The notes under the pieces were generated by a model that saw nothing but the letters and a program-made list of their open reading frames with translations, was not told where the DNA came from and made no database searches. The translations under genes were made by a program, and so were the position numbers. A DNA stretch of 64,000 nucleotides from Cellulophaga sp. F20128. Lineage in GTDB: Bacteria; Bacteroidota; Bacteroidia; Flavobacteriales; Flavobacteriaceae. Position 1 is the first letter of the stretch. Each line of letters begins with the position of its first letter. The stretch spans positions 1 through 64,000 of the forward strand of contig NZ_JALKBA010000020.1 of assembly GCF_023015805.1 (NCBI RefSeq). Direction: 5' to 3'. This document shows positions 26,696-34,465 of this stretch, piece after piece.

Positions 26696-27358
26696 TTATG
26701 ACTTGGTTGCCCTTAGCATTTCTCTTTTTCCTGGAGGACCTGGCAAGCGCTCTACGGTAAAACCAACGGCCAACATTGCCCTACGCACACTGCCTTTGGC
26801 TGCATAAGTAACCAAAACACCATTACTTTGTAGCGCCTTGTACATTATGGCAAAAATAGTCTCGGTCCATAGCTCCGGTTGCACTCTGGCGCCAAAAGCG
26901 TCAAAATAAATTAAATTGTACATATTCTCGGCTTTTATTTCCAAGAAATCTTGCTGTTTTTTGTGTAAGGTAAAATTTGGCAGAATTTCAACCCTTGTTT
27001 CCCAAGGTGCCATATGCATTTTTTCAAAATCTACCTTTGCCTGAGGAGCATTTAGCTGCTCTATATAATTTAATTGCGAAACTTCTTCCGCTGCTACCGG
27101 ATAGGCTTCAATACCTGTATACCGAATTGCAAGCTTATGTTTTGGCGCTTCTAAGGTAGTAATTAGGGCATTTAGACCTGTGCCAAACCCAATTTCTAAA
27201 ATTGCAATTTCAGACGAATTAAACAAGGTTAATCCGTGCTTTATAAATACGTGATACGCCTCTTGTATCGCACCGTGTTTGGAATGGTATTGTTCATTCC
27301 ACTCTTCTATTTGAATGGTTTTAGAACCATCTGCGGTGGTTATTATTTTACGCTTCAA
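26696..27358 (-). CDS. mnmD: tRNA (5-methylaminomethyl-2-thiouridine)-methyltransferase MnmD
   Basis: SAM-dependent methyltransferase that acts in the last step of mnm5s2U34 synthesis in tRNA. At 220 residues it has only the methyltransferase half of E. coli MnmC; the FAD oxidase half is missing. Motifs are SKHGAIQEAYHVFIKHGL, the SAM-binding ILEIGFGTGLNAL, YFDAFGARVQPELWT and the C-terminal LPGPPGKREMLRA. A stand-alone MnmD is known in other bacteria and implies that the tRNA is delivered as nm5U. It lies 2 bases upstream of the DUF4920 gene. Confidence 0.92.
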   Translation of the reverse strand: MKRKIITTADGSKTIQIEEWNEQYHSKHGAIQEAYHVFIKHGLTLFNSSEIAILEIGFGTGLNALITTLEAPKHKLAIRYTGIEAYPVAAEEVSQLNYIEQLNAPQAKVDFEKMHMAPWETRVEILPNFTLHKKQQDFLEIKAENMYNLIYFDAFGARVQPELWTETIFAIMYKALQSNGVLVTYAAKGSVRRAMLAVGFTVERLPGPPGKREMLRATKS

Positions 27359-27360
27359 AA

Positions 27361-27885
27361 TTAGTTTTTCAAAATAACGCCATCAGCATCAAACCGATAC
27401 GTTTTTTTAGGTAGCGTAATTTGCGCTATTTCCTCTTTCGATTTACCGGCATCCTCAGCATAATGCTGTTGTTCATCTACAGTCATCTCTTCAACAAATG
27501 CCAACCCATTTACAACTACTTCTTTTCCCGCTATATCTTTAGGCACAAAAAAGCCATAGTCCTTAAACTTCACCATTGCTTCTTCTCCATTTCCTAAATC
27601 CAAACGCATCCAACAGCCTTTAGACGGACAAACAGCCAGTACCTTCCCTGTAAATTTGGTCGCAATTGTATCTGCCGGAGCGATGGAATGGTACAAGCTT
27701 GACATCTCAGCTGTCTTTTTAGCGTTTTTATCTGTAATTTCCATACCAAAAAAAGAACTTTTTTCTGCAACTAGAGTAGTTTTAGACTCCTCGGAAATTG
27801 ATTCTATATCTGAAGCCTTATTTTTGTCAGTCTTACAAGCCATTGAAACTAAGAGAACCACAAGCAAAATGTTAAAACTTTTCAT
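27361..27885 (-). CDS. DUF4920 family lipoprotein
   Basis: A 174-residue lipoprotein. The N-terminus has a hydrophobic core and a lipobox near MACK, with Cys as likely lipidation site near residue 17. The mature domain matches a family I recall as DUF4920: FTGKVLAVCPSKGCWMRLDL, then YGFFVPKDIAGKEVVVNG. The two Cys in CPSKGC and a His later (QQHYAEDAG) could bind a metal, but this is not shown. It is encoded downstream of mnmD and may share its transcript. Confidence 0.85.
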   Translation of the reverse strand: MKSFNILLVVLLVSMACKTDKNKASDIESISEESKTTLVAEKSSFFGMEITDKNAKKTAEMSSLYHSIAPADTIATKFTGKVLAVCPSKGCWMRLDLGNGEEAMVKFKDYGFFVPKDIAGKEVVVNGLAFVEEMTVDEQQHYAEDAGKSKEEIAQITLPKKTYRFDADGVILKN

Positions 27886-27993
27886 ATCTACTAAAATTTA
27901 TTAATAAAATACAAATTTGAACATTTTTAATTTAAAAAAGAAGCACTAGTAGTGATAATTGATTAATTTTATGACCTTAAATCATCATATATA

Positions 27994-29058
27994 ATGAATA
28001 TTACAATGAACCAAATTAGTGTTGAGAAAACAAAACACACTAAAATAAACGATGTTGATTTCAACAATCTTTCTTTTGGAAGCATTTATATGGATCATAT
28101 GCTGGTCTGTGATTATAAAAATGGGGCTTGGGAAACTCCTAAAGTTGTGCCATATCAGCCGATATCCTTAGATCCTTCCGCAAAAATATTTCATTACGGA
28201 CAATCCATTTTTGAAGGTATGAAAGCGTATAAAGATGAGAACGATACCATGTGGTTGTTTCGTCCTTTGGATAACCATAAACGCTTAAACATATCTGCAC
28301 AAAGATTGGCCATTCCAGAAATACCTGAGAGTTATTTTATGGAGGGTTTAAAAGCATTATTAAAAACGGATAGCGATTGGATTCCGCAAGTTGCAGAAAG
28401 TTCCTTATACATTAGGCCTTTTATTTTTGCTTCAGGCAGAGGTTTTCACGCCTCTCCTGCAGATGAGTACAAGTTTATCATTTGTGGTGCACCATCTGGC
28501 GCTTATTTTTCTGGAGACGTAAAGGTTCTTATTGAAGAAAAATATTCCCGGTCTGCTAATGGCGGTGTTGGTTTTGCAAAGGCAGGCGGTAACTATGCCG
28601 GTCAGTTTTATCCAACCAAATTAGCAAACGACAAAGGATATCAACAAGTAATTTGGACAGATGACAATACACACGAATACATTGAGGAGGCAGGTGCAAT
28701 GAACGTTTTTATACGTATTAATGACACCTTAATTACTTGCCCTACAAGTGATCGAATTCTTGATGGTATTACACGTAAAAGCATTTTAGAAATAGCGAAA
28801 GACGAAGGCATTCAAACCGAAGTTCGTAAGATTGCTGTAAAGGAGTTAGTAGCTGCTGCCAATGATGGCAGTTTAAAAGAAATGTTTGGCGCAGGAACTG
28901 CAGCCGTAATTTCACCTATTTCCGGATTTGGTTACAGAAACAAAGACTATACCATTCCTAAACTAGACAATACCTATGCTTCTTTACTAAAGAATCGTAT
29001 CACAAACATACAATACAACAAAGCCGAAGATAAGTTTGGCTGGCGTTTTAAAGTATAA
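27994..29058 (+). CDS. branched-chain-amino-acid aminotransferase
   Basis: PLP enzyme of fold type IV that transaminates Leu, Ile and Val. It is 354 residues long, in the long BCAT subgroup. Signature features are FHYGQSIFEGMKAYK, the PLP lysine region GGNYAGQFYPTKLANDKGYQ, EEAGAMNVF and the phosphate-binding GTAAVISPI. I kept the first ATG; a second in-frame ATG at 28006 is an alternative with only four residues lost. It may supply the keto acids whose acyl-CoA products the downstream fused mutase can handle. A bidirectional terminator follows. Confidence 0.95.
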   Translation: MNITMNQISVEKTKHTKINDVDFNNLSFGSIYMDHMLVCDYKNGAWETPKVVPYQPISLDPSAKIFHYGQSIFEGMKAYKDENDTMWLFRPLDNHKRLNISAQRLAIPEIPESYFMEGLKALLKTDSDWIPQVAESSLYIRPFIFASGRGFHASPADEYKFIICGAPSGAYFSGDVKVLIEEKYSRSANGGVGFAKAGGNYAGQFYPTKLANDKGYQQVIWTDDNTHEYIEEAGAMNVFIRINDTLITCPTSDRILDGITRKSILEIAKDEGIQTEVRKIAVKELVAAANDGSLKEMFGAGTAAVISPISGFGYRNKDYTIPKLDNTYASLLKNRITNIQYNKAEDKFGWRFKV

Positions 29059-29068
29059 AAATGTTAAA

Positions 29069-29096
29069 AAAAAAGTGCCTAAAAAGGCACTTTTTT
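29069..29096. terminator. bidirectional terminator
   Basis: AAAAAAGTGCCT and AGGCACTTTTTT form a perfect 12-bp stem around a 4-base loop. It lies 10 bases after the aminotransferase stop and overlaps the last codon of the convergent MazG-like gene. Confidence 0.9.
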
Positions 29097-29481
29097 AGTT
29101 TTTAAGAATGGTACTAATATTCGGCTTAAAATAGGTTGGGCCCTTTAAAATCTTACCATCTTCGCGATATACGGGTTTCCCATCAGCCCCCAACTTACTC
29201 ATATTACTACGCTGTATCTCATTAAACACTTCTTCTATCTTATATTGCATTCCGTGTTCTAAAATTGTACCACACAAAATATACAACATATCACCCAAAG
29301 CATCTGCAACTTCAACCATATCGTTGCTATTGGCAGCCTCTAAATATTCCTTATTCTCTTCATCCATAAGATTAAAGCGCAACGCATTTCTTTGTTTGCC
29401 TAAATCTGCTTTTAACTCTTCTGAAACCCCAGCTCCAAAAGATTTATGAAATAACTCAACTGCCTTAAGTTTATTTTTCAT
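29095..29481 (-). CDS. MazG-like nucleoside triphosphate pyrophosphohydrolase
   Basis: A 128-residue all-alpha protein of the MazG / HisE-like superfamily. The metal-binding signature is MDEENKEYLEA followed by EVADALGDMLYI, giving the ExxE...ExxD pattern. The C-terminal part is GADGKPVYREDGKILKGPTY. It probably hydrolyses unusual or damaged nucleotides; the true substrate cannot be told. It is transcribed toward the aminotransferase gene and away from the small membrane protein genes. Confidence 0.88.
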   Translation of the reverse strand: MKNKLKAVELFHKSFGAGVSEELKADLGKQRNALRFNLMDEENKEYLEAANSNDMVEVADALGDMLYILCGTILEHGMQYKIEEVFNEIQRSNMSKLGADGKPVYREDGKILKGPTYFKPNISTILKN

Positions 29482-29520
29482 TTGAATTTATTTACGTTAA
29501 TTTTGCACAAAAATAGAAAT

Positions 29521-29709
29521 ATGTTTAGCAACGGACAATTAATATTTGCCGGACTTTTTGTAGTAGCATTTGCCGCAATTATCTTTATCACTTACAAAAA
29601 AGATAAGGGACTGCATTTAAAAAACTATTCTGGTGTGAAATGGGTAGCCATTACCTTTGCAATCTTCATTATTTCGCTCTTTATTATTAAGCATCTTTTG
29701 AAAAGTTAA
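29521..29709 (+). CDS. small two-span membrane protein
   Basis: A 62-residue protein with two hydrophobic segments: GQLIFAGLFVVAFAAIIFIT and a C-terminal one (VAITFAIFIISLFIIKHLL). A short basic loop, KKDKGLHLKNY, separates them. I start it at the ATG at 29521, because the 13 residues of the longer reading would place charged residues before the first span. Similar small proteins occur next to mazG-like genes in flavobacteria, as I recall. Function is unknown. Confidence 0.7.
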   Translation: MFSNGQLIFAGLFVVAFAAIIFITYKKDKGLHLKNYSGVKWVAITFAIFIISLFIIKHLLKS

Positions 29710-29790
29710 CACTTTTCTACCATTCACAACAAAAACCAAGCAACACACAACAAAAATGTTACTTCTGTCGTTATAATGTAAGAAAAGACT

Positions 29791-29798
29791 TATTTTTG
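29791..29798 (+). promoter_or_regulatory. -7 box before the 59-residue membrane protein gene
   Basis: TATTTTTG matches TAnnTTTG and ends 27 bases before the ATG at 29826. A clear -33 TTG is lacking. Confidence 0.5.
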
Positions 29799-29825
29799 CG
29801 TTATAAAGATAATAAAAGCCGTTAA

Positions 29826-30005
29826 ATGACTACTTTCCTTAACATATTATTTATTTTGGTTCTAATAAATGCAGTACTTTTAATGTTTAGCGTTAACCGC
29901 TCAAGTGTTAAAAGTAAAAAAGCTGCTAAAAATAGCAAACCACAAACACTTCCAAGAATTTACGAAATAGAATTACTCTCCACAGAGTATAAAAAAGCAA
30001 TTTAG
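29826..30005 (+). CDS. small membrane-anchored protein, 59 residues
   Basis: A complete ATG-to-TAG reading frame. The N-terminal hydrophobic segment (MTTFLNILFILVLINAVLLM) is followed by a basic linker with alternating Ser/Lys/Ala (SVKSKKAAKNSK) and a short C-terminal tail, LPRIYEIELLSTEYKKAI. It has a promoter box and ends 17 bases before crcB, so the two are likely one transcript. The single N-terminal anchor with a short cytoplasmic or periplasmic tail suggests a small accessory protein. I do not recognise the family. Confidence 0.6.
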   Translation: MTTFLNILFILVLINAVLLMFSVNRSSVKSKKAAKNSKPQTLPRIYEIELLSTEYKKAI

Positions 30006-30022
30006 TTTTATACCTTTAGCGT

Positions 30023-30394
30023 ATGAAACAACTGTTATTTGTTTTCTTAGGGGGCGGCATAGGTAGCGTATTACGTTTTCTTATCAGCAAAACTCTAAAC
30101 CCTACCTTTCAATCTTTTTATTTAGGCACCTTTATAGTAAACATTGTTGGCAGTTTACTCATAGGGCTAATTTTAGGGCTCACCCTAAAAAATAATTATT
30201 TCACTCAAAATCAGATTTTATTTTTAGCCGTAGGCTTTTGTGGTGGCTTTACCACCTTCTCTACTTTCGCGTTTGAAAATTATTCACTCTTAAAAAACGG
30301 AGACCTCATCAATTTTGCAATGTACACCATCCTAAGCATTGCCACTGGAATTATCGCTATTATGGCAGGGCTATGGCTATCTAAAACCTTTTAA
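30023..30394 (+). CDS. crcB: fluoride channel CrcB/Fluc
   Basis: A 123-residue inner-membrane protein with four hydrophobic segments, forming a dual-topology dimeric fluoride exporter. Motifs are GGGIGSVLRFLISK at the N-terminus, GTFIVNIVGSLLIG with the conserved Asn, and VGFCGGFTTFSTFAFE with the Gly/Thr/Phe box that lines the pore. I see no crcB-type fluoride riboswitch upstream; only 17 bases separate it from the small membrane protein gene. TACCTTTA ends four bases before the ATG and could be a weak second promoter. Confidence 0.95.
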   Translation: MKQLLFVFLGGGIGSVLRFLISKTLNPTFQSFYLGTFIVNIVGSLLIGLILGLTLKNNYFTQNQILFLAVGFCGGFTTFSTFAFENYSLLKNGDLINFAMYTILSIATGIIAIMAGLWLSKTF

Positions 30395-30642
30395 CAAGCG
30401 TAGTATTTCTATTTTTATTCATTTTACTACACCACACAACAACTACACACTTTTCTAATAGGATAACACTATAACAAGGACATACCTTTTTTTGTTTCTC
30501 ACACCTACCCAGGGTGGCGTTAGCCTTCCCGCAAATCAACTACATCCTTTATACGAAACAGCTGCACTTTCGCTTATATTTTTTTAAATACGGTAATTTA
30601 TCAATGGTGAATTATCAAAAAACACCTTATTTAAAAATTGAT

Positions 30643-30714
30643 ACCCCTATTTTTATAGGGGTCATTTTATTAATATAATAAATTATTCAATTTAAACCCT
30701 ATTATTTATGGGGT
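30643..30714. promoter_or_regulatory. tandem ACCCC-N10-GGGGT dyads upstream of glnB
   Basis: Site 1 (30643-30662) is a perfect inverted repeat, ACCCCTAT-TTTT-ATAGGGGT. Site 2 (30695-30714) has the same AACCC-N10-GGGGT layout, starting 52 bases later, about five helical turns. A third half-site, ACCCC, lies at 30738, 18 bases before the glnB start. The spacing and symmetry suggest a dimeric regulator of the glnB-amtB operon. No regulator is identified. Apart from these sites the 365-base gap after crcB (30395-30759) holds no gene that I can see. Confidence 0.5.
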
Positions 30715-30759
30715 GTAAAACATATTTAAATACATTTACCCCATAAAAATCAAACTAAT

Positions 30760-31098
30760 ATGAAAAAAATTGAAGCAATTATTAGAAAATCTCAATTTGA
30801 CGACGTTAAAAAAGCGCTGCACAATATTGAGGTTAACTTTTTTAGTTACTGGGATGTAACAGGTGTAGGTAACGAGAAACAAGGTCACGTATACCGAGGC
30901 ATCTCCTATAGTACCACAGACATTCAAAGAAGGTATTTGTCTATAGTAATTTCTGATGAGTTTTTAGAAAAAACAATACAGACAATTTTAGACTCCGCTT
31001 ATACCGGTGGTGTTGGAGATGGAAAAATATTTGTCTCTGAGGTAATCGAAGCTTACCGTATTAGAACCAAAGAAAACGGAAACGCAGGAATAAACTAA
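30760..31098 (+). CDS. P-II family nitrogen regulatory protein
   Basis: Trimeric signal protein that senses 2-oxoglutarate and ATP/ADP and blocks ammonium channels, 112 residues. It starts MKKIEAIIRKSQFDDVKKAL. The T-loop region is GHVYRGISYSTTDIQRRYL, keeping the YRGxxY tyrosine used for modification or channel contact, although the rest of the loop differs from E. coli GlnK. The C-terminal GGVGDGKIFVSEV is the nucleotide-binding signature. It is 26 bases upstream of amtB, so it fits the GlnK role. Confidence 0.95.
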   Translation: MKKIEAIIRKSQFDDVKKALHNIEVNFFSYWDVTGVGNEKQGHVYRGISYSTTDIQRRYLSIVISDEFLEKTIQTILDSAYTGGVGDGKIFVSEVIEAYRIRTKENGNAGIN

Positions 31099-31124
31099 CC
31101 AACAATTTAACTAAAACAAAAAAT

Positions 31125-32369
31125 ATGGAAGCAGGATTATTTACAGCTAACAATGTATGGATGATGATCTGTACTGCATTAGTCTTTTTTATGCACTTAG
31201 GATTCTCACTTTTAGAAATAGGGCTTACCCGACAAAAAAACACCATTAATATTTTATTTAAAAATGTATTTATTATCTGCACGGGCTTACTGCTCTATTA
31301 CTTAGGTGGTTTTAACCTAATGTATCCAGGAGATTTTAACGGATTCTTAGGTTTCGCTGGCTTTGGATTAGATCCAGGAGTAGACGGAATGACAGCAGCT
31401 TATGCGGATGGAGGATATACTTACTGGACTGATTTCTTATTCCAAGGTATGTTTGCCGCTACTGCAGCAACAATAGTTTCAGGGGCTGTAGCTGAGCGTA
31501 TCAAAATTGGACCATTTATGATCTTTACCATTATTTATGTAGGCCTAATCTATCCTATTGTAGGTTCTTGGCAATGGGGTGGTGGTTTTTTATCAACTCT
31601 AGGTGGAGAAGATGGAGGATTTCATGATTTTGCAGGTTCTACCCTAGTTCATTCTGTAGGTGGTTGGGCTGCCTTAATTGCCGTATATCTATTGGGTCCA
31701 AGAATAGGAAAATTTGATGAAGAAGGAAAAGCAAATGCGATTCCTGGACACAACATTCCATTAGCAACAGCAGGAGTTCTAATTCTTTGGCTAGGTTGGT
31801 TTGGATTTAATGGTGGCTCCGTATTATCGGCAGACCCAGAAGGAACATCTTTGGTATTGGTTACAACTAGTTTGGCAGCTGCCGCTGGTGGTATTGGTGC
31901 TTTCTTCCTATCTACCCTATTGTATAAAAACTATGATTTAACTATGTTTTTAAACGGTATCCTTGGAGGATTAGTTGGTATTACTGCTGGAGCAGATCTT
32001 ATGTCTCCTACAGAAGCCATCGCAATCGGATTTATTGCTGGACTCATTATTGTATTGGCCGTGGCATTTATTGATAAAATAAAATTAGATGATCCAGTTG
32101 GAGCTATCGCAGTGCATTTAATTTGTGGTATTTGGGGAACCTTAGCTGTTGGTATTTTTGGAGCCAAGGCAGGGTTAGATCAAATCTTATACCAATTCAC
32201 TGGTATTGCTGCAACAGGAGTTTTCTGCTGTTTATCTGCCTTTCTTATTTTAATTATAATTAAAAAGACAAAAGGAATTAGAGTTGACAAAACAGAAGAA
32301 TTGGATGGCTTAGATCTTCATGAACACGGAATGGATGCCTATCCTGATTTTAGAATGAATCAACATTAA
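31125..32369 (+). CDS. amtB: ammonium transporter (Amt family)
   Basis: Trimeric ammonium channel of 414 residues with about 11 membrane spans. The pore twin histidines are in HDFAGSTLVHSVGGWAAL and AVHLICGIWG. The family motif GFNGGSVLSA is in the middle. The C-terminal cytoplasmic tail (KTKGIRVDKTEELDGLDLHE) is the part P-II proteins contact. The N-terminus has no cleavable signal peptide. It is encoded downstream of the P-II gene and upstream of a porin gene, from which a hairpin separates it. Confidence 0.97.
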   Translation: MEAGLFTANNVWMMICTALVFFMHLGFSLLEIGLTRQKNTINILFKNVFIICTGLLLYYLGGFNLMYPGDFNGFLGFAGFGLDPGVDGMTAAYADGGYTYWTDFLFQGMFAATAATIVSGAVAERIKIGPFMIFTIIYVGLIYPIVGSWQWGGGFLSTLGGEDGGFHDFAGSTLVHSVGGWAALIAVYLLGPRIGKFDEEGKANAIPGHNIPLATAGVLILWLGWFGFNGGSVLSADPEGTSLVLVTTSLAAAAGGIGAFFLSTLLYKNYDLTMFLNGILGGLVGITAGADLMSPTEAIAIGFIAGLIIVLAVAFIDKIKLDDPVGAIAVHLICGIWGTLAVGIFGAKAGLDQILYQFTGIAATGVFCCLSAFLILIIIKKTKGIRVDKTEELDGLDLHEHGMDAYPDFRMNQH

Positions 32370-32386
32370 GAAAAAACAAAATACAA

Positions 32387-32412
32387 ACGGAGCGTTCTGC
32401 CAAACGCTCCGT
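32387..32412 (+). terminator. strong hairpin between amtB and the porin gene
   Basis: ACGGAGCGTT and AACGCTCCGT form a perfect 10-bp GC-rich stem around a 6-base loop. Only a weak T run follows (TACAAAATCGTTTT), so it may be a leaky terminator or a stem that stabilises the upstream transcript. Confidence 0.65.
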
Positions 32413-32485
32413 TACAAAATCGTTTTAACTACACACAAACAAATTTATAACAAAGCCCTTTAACAGGGACATTAACTTATTTCAC

Positions 32486-33508
32486 ATGAAAATTAAAACA
32501 GCACCAAATTACTTAAAAAAAATATCATTTTCAATTTTGATGTTAGCTACAACTTTAATTTTTGCTCAAGAAGAGGAAGAAAAAAAAGTTTCCATTAGCG
32601 GAACCGTTGATGCGTATTACAAAACCAACCTATCCTCATCTGACAGAGCTATATTTGCAACGGATAACGGATTTCAGAGTCCAGGAAGTTCGTTTGCAGA
32701 TGAAACAGGTTTTGCCTTAGGGATGGCAAATTTTATTGCAAGTTATGAAGGCACAAAAACAGGAGTTGTTGCTGATGTAACCTTTGGCCCAAGAGGGAAT
32801 GCTGCTACAGGTGGCTTTAATTTAAATCAATTATACGCCTATTGGAATGTCTCTGAAGGAACCACACTTACTGCAGGTCGTTTTAATACCTATTTGGGAT
32901 ATGAAGTGATTTCTCCTGCGGCAAATTTTAACTATAGCACTTCGTTTTTATTCTCTAGCGGACCTTTTTCACATGTAGGTTTAAAGGCCGATTTTGCCTT
33001 GTCTGAGGATTTTAGCTTGATGCTTGCCCTTATGAATGTTACAGATGTAAATAGCAACGTAACTGGTGAGTACTCCTTAGGAGCCCAATTAGGGTATTCA
33101 GGACAATTCTTAAATTTTTATTATGACAACGAAGCGAATTTAGGATTTGAAGTTGATTATACGGGTGGATTTGACCTAACTGAAGATTTCTTTCTAGGAA
33201 TTAATGCTGCCTATGCAGATAATAATGGAGATGGATTTTCAGGTGCGGCACTATACCCACAATTAGCAACTTCAGAAAGTTTTACTTTAGGTGTTAGAGG
33301 GGAATATTTTACACGACACTCAGATGCTTTTACAGATAACCCAAGTATTTTTGCCGCAACATTAACTGCGAGCTATAGTGTAGAAAATTTAACAATTAAA
33401 CCAGAATTACGCTTAGATAATGGTTCTGAAGAAATTTATTTTGACAATGATTTATCTCCTACAAAAAACTTGTCATCATTCTTAATAGCTGCAATCTACT
33501 CTTTTTAA
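32486..33508 (+). CDS. outer-membrane beta-barrel porin (Bbp2-like)
   Basis: A 340-residue exported protein. The signal peptide ends near residue 24 (TLIFAQ), and an acidic EEEEKK segment follows. Short amphipathic strands with Tyr/Phe girdles make up the rest (GTVDAYYKTNLSSSD, LTAGRFNTYLGYEV, SFLIAAIYSF), ending in Phe. It resembles the outer-membrane porin family that Pfam lists as putative beta-barrel porin-2. Its place after glnB-amtB suggests it passes a nitrogen source across the outer membrane. That is inference from context. Confidence 0.85.
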   Translation: MKIKTAPNYLKKISFSILMLATTLIFAQEEEEKKVSISGTVDAYYKTNLSSSDRAIFATDNGFQSPGSSFADETGFALGMANFIASYEGTKTGVVADVTFGPRGNAATGGFNLNQLYAYWNVSEGTTLTAGRFNTYLGYEVISPAANFNYSTSFLFSSGPFSHVGLKADFALSEDFSLMLALMNVTDVNSNVTGEYSLGAQLGYSGQFLNFYYDNEANLGFEVDYTGGFDLTEDFFLGINAAYADNNGDGFSGAALYPQLATSESFTLGVRGEYFTRHSDAFTDNPSIFAATLTASYSVENLTIKPELRLDNGSEEIYFDNDLSPTKNLSSFLIAAIYSF

Positions 33509-33589
33509 AAAACTATAAAAATTTTTAAAAAACTTAACTCAAAGTTTGATTGTAGAAGGGAGTCTAGTTTAATTACTAGGCTCCTTTTG

Positions 33590-34252
33590 TTATTTCTTAA
33601 AAGCTTTAACCCCTGCGTTAACCTCCATATTTAAGGTATTTACAGCCGGAACGATTGGGCAAGAAAATTTCTTGTTATAAGCACAATACGGATTGTAGGC
33701 CTTATTGAAATCAATTTCTATAAAATCGCCTTCAGGAATAGCCAAATCAATATACCTACCTCCTCCGTAGGTTTCCTTTCCATTGGTATTATCTAAAAAA
33801 GGTAAAAACAGGTAATCTTTGTATTTTTCTTGAAGCATTAATTCTTGATTCTGATACACTTCCAAAGTATATGTATTGCCTTGTAATTTAAAATGAACCG
33901 TTCCAAAAAGCATATATTCAGATGTCACATTTGTTGTTGTAGGCATTAAAAAAGGCGTTGTATTTAAGGCTTGTACAAATTTAGCCCTAACCACATAGGT
34001 AGTATCTGGCGCAAAGAAATCTAAGCCTTCAAAATTCTTTCTAAATCTATCTGGTAAAGGTGATGTTTCTGGGTTTCTAAACTCTTCATTCATCTCTTGT
34101 TGGTGCTCCAAAATACTCCTTAGTTTATCCGATGAAACATTGGTTATTTCTTTCTCATTCGAATGATACTTTTTTTGTCCGTTACAGCTTAGCAATACCA
34201 AAAAAAAGAACAACATTCCATACTTTATTGTATTTCCTATACTCATTATCAT
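33590..34252 (-). CDS. DUF1684 family lipoprotein
   Basis: A 220-residue protein with a lipoprotein signal (LLSCNGQ, Cys near residue 23). The DUF1684 core is clear: FEGLDFFAPDTTYVVRAKFV, YGGGRYIDLAIPEGDF, then DFNKAYNPYCAYNKKFSCP, with the paired Cys and aromatic residues of the family. The role of the family is unknown. It is transcribed divergently from the MFS gene, and 213 bases separate the two. Confidence 0.9.
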   Translation of the reverse strand: MIMSIGNTIKYGMLFFFLVLLSCNGQKKYHSNEKEITNVSSDKLRSILEHQQEMNEEFRNPETSPLPDRFRKNFEGLDFFAPDTTYVVRAKFVQALNTTPFLMPTTTNVTSEYMLFGTVHFKLQGNTYTLEVYQNQELMLQEKYKDYLFLPFLDNTNGKETYGGGRYIDLAIPEGDFIEIDFNKAYNPYCAYNKKFSCPIVPAVNTLNMEVNAGVKAFKK

Positions 34253-34371
34253 TTCAATCTAGTTACAGCTTCAAATGTACAACTTATTACATTTTTACTT
34301 AAATTTGTTTTCAACAAAGACCAAATGCAAAGATTATCAATTTACACCATAGTTATATGTTTCCTAAAAAA

Positions 34372-34401
34372 TTGGGACCAGGGCTGTGCTATATAAATTT
34401 G
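34372..34401 (+). promoter_or_regulatory. promoter of the MFS transporter gene
   Basis: TTG at 34372-34374 is followed after exactly 19 bases by TAAATTTG at 34394-34401, an exact match to TTG / TAnnTTTG with standard spacing. Transcription would begin near 34408, about 15 bases before the terminator-like hairpin. Confidence 0.7.
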
Positions 34402-34422
34402 AATATCTTATTCTTATATTTT

Positions 34423-34450
34423 AAAAGCCTGGCGAATTTGCCAGGCTTTT
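34423..34450 (+). terminator. terminator-like hairpin in the leader of the MFS gene
   Basis: AAAAGCCTGGC and GCCAGGCTTTT form a perfect 11-bp stem around GAATTT, followed by TTT. The 7 T run ends 13 bases before the start codon at 34466. No plus-strand gene ends upstream, so it is either an attenuator of the MFS gene or the end of a short non-coding transcript. Confidence 0.75.
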
Positions 34451-34465
34451 TTTATAACCACCAAA

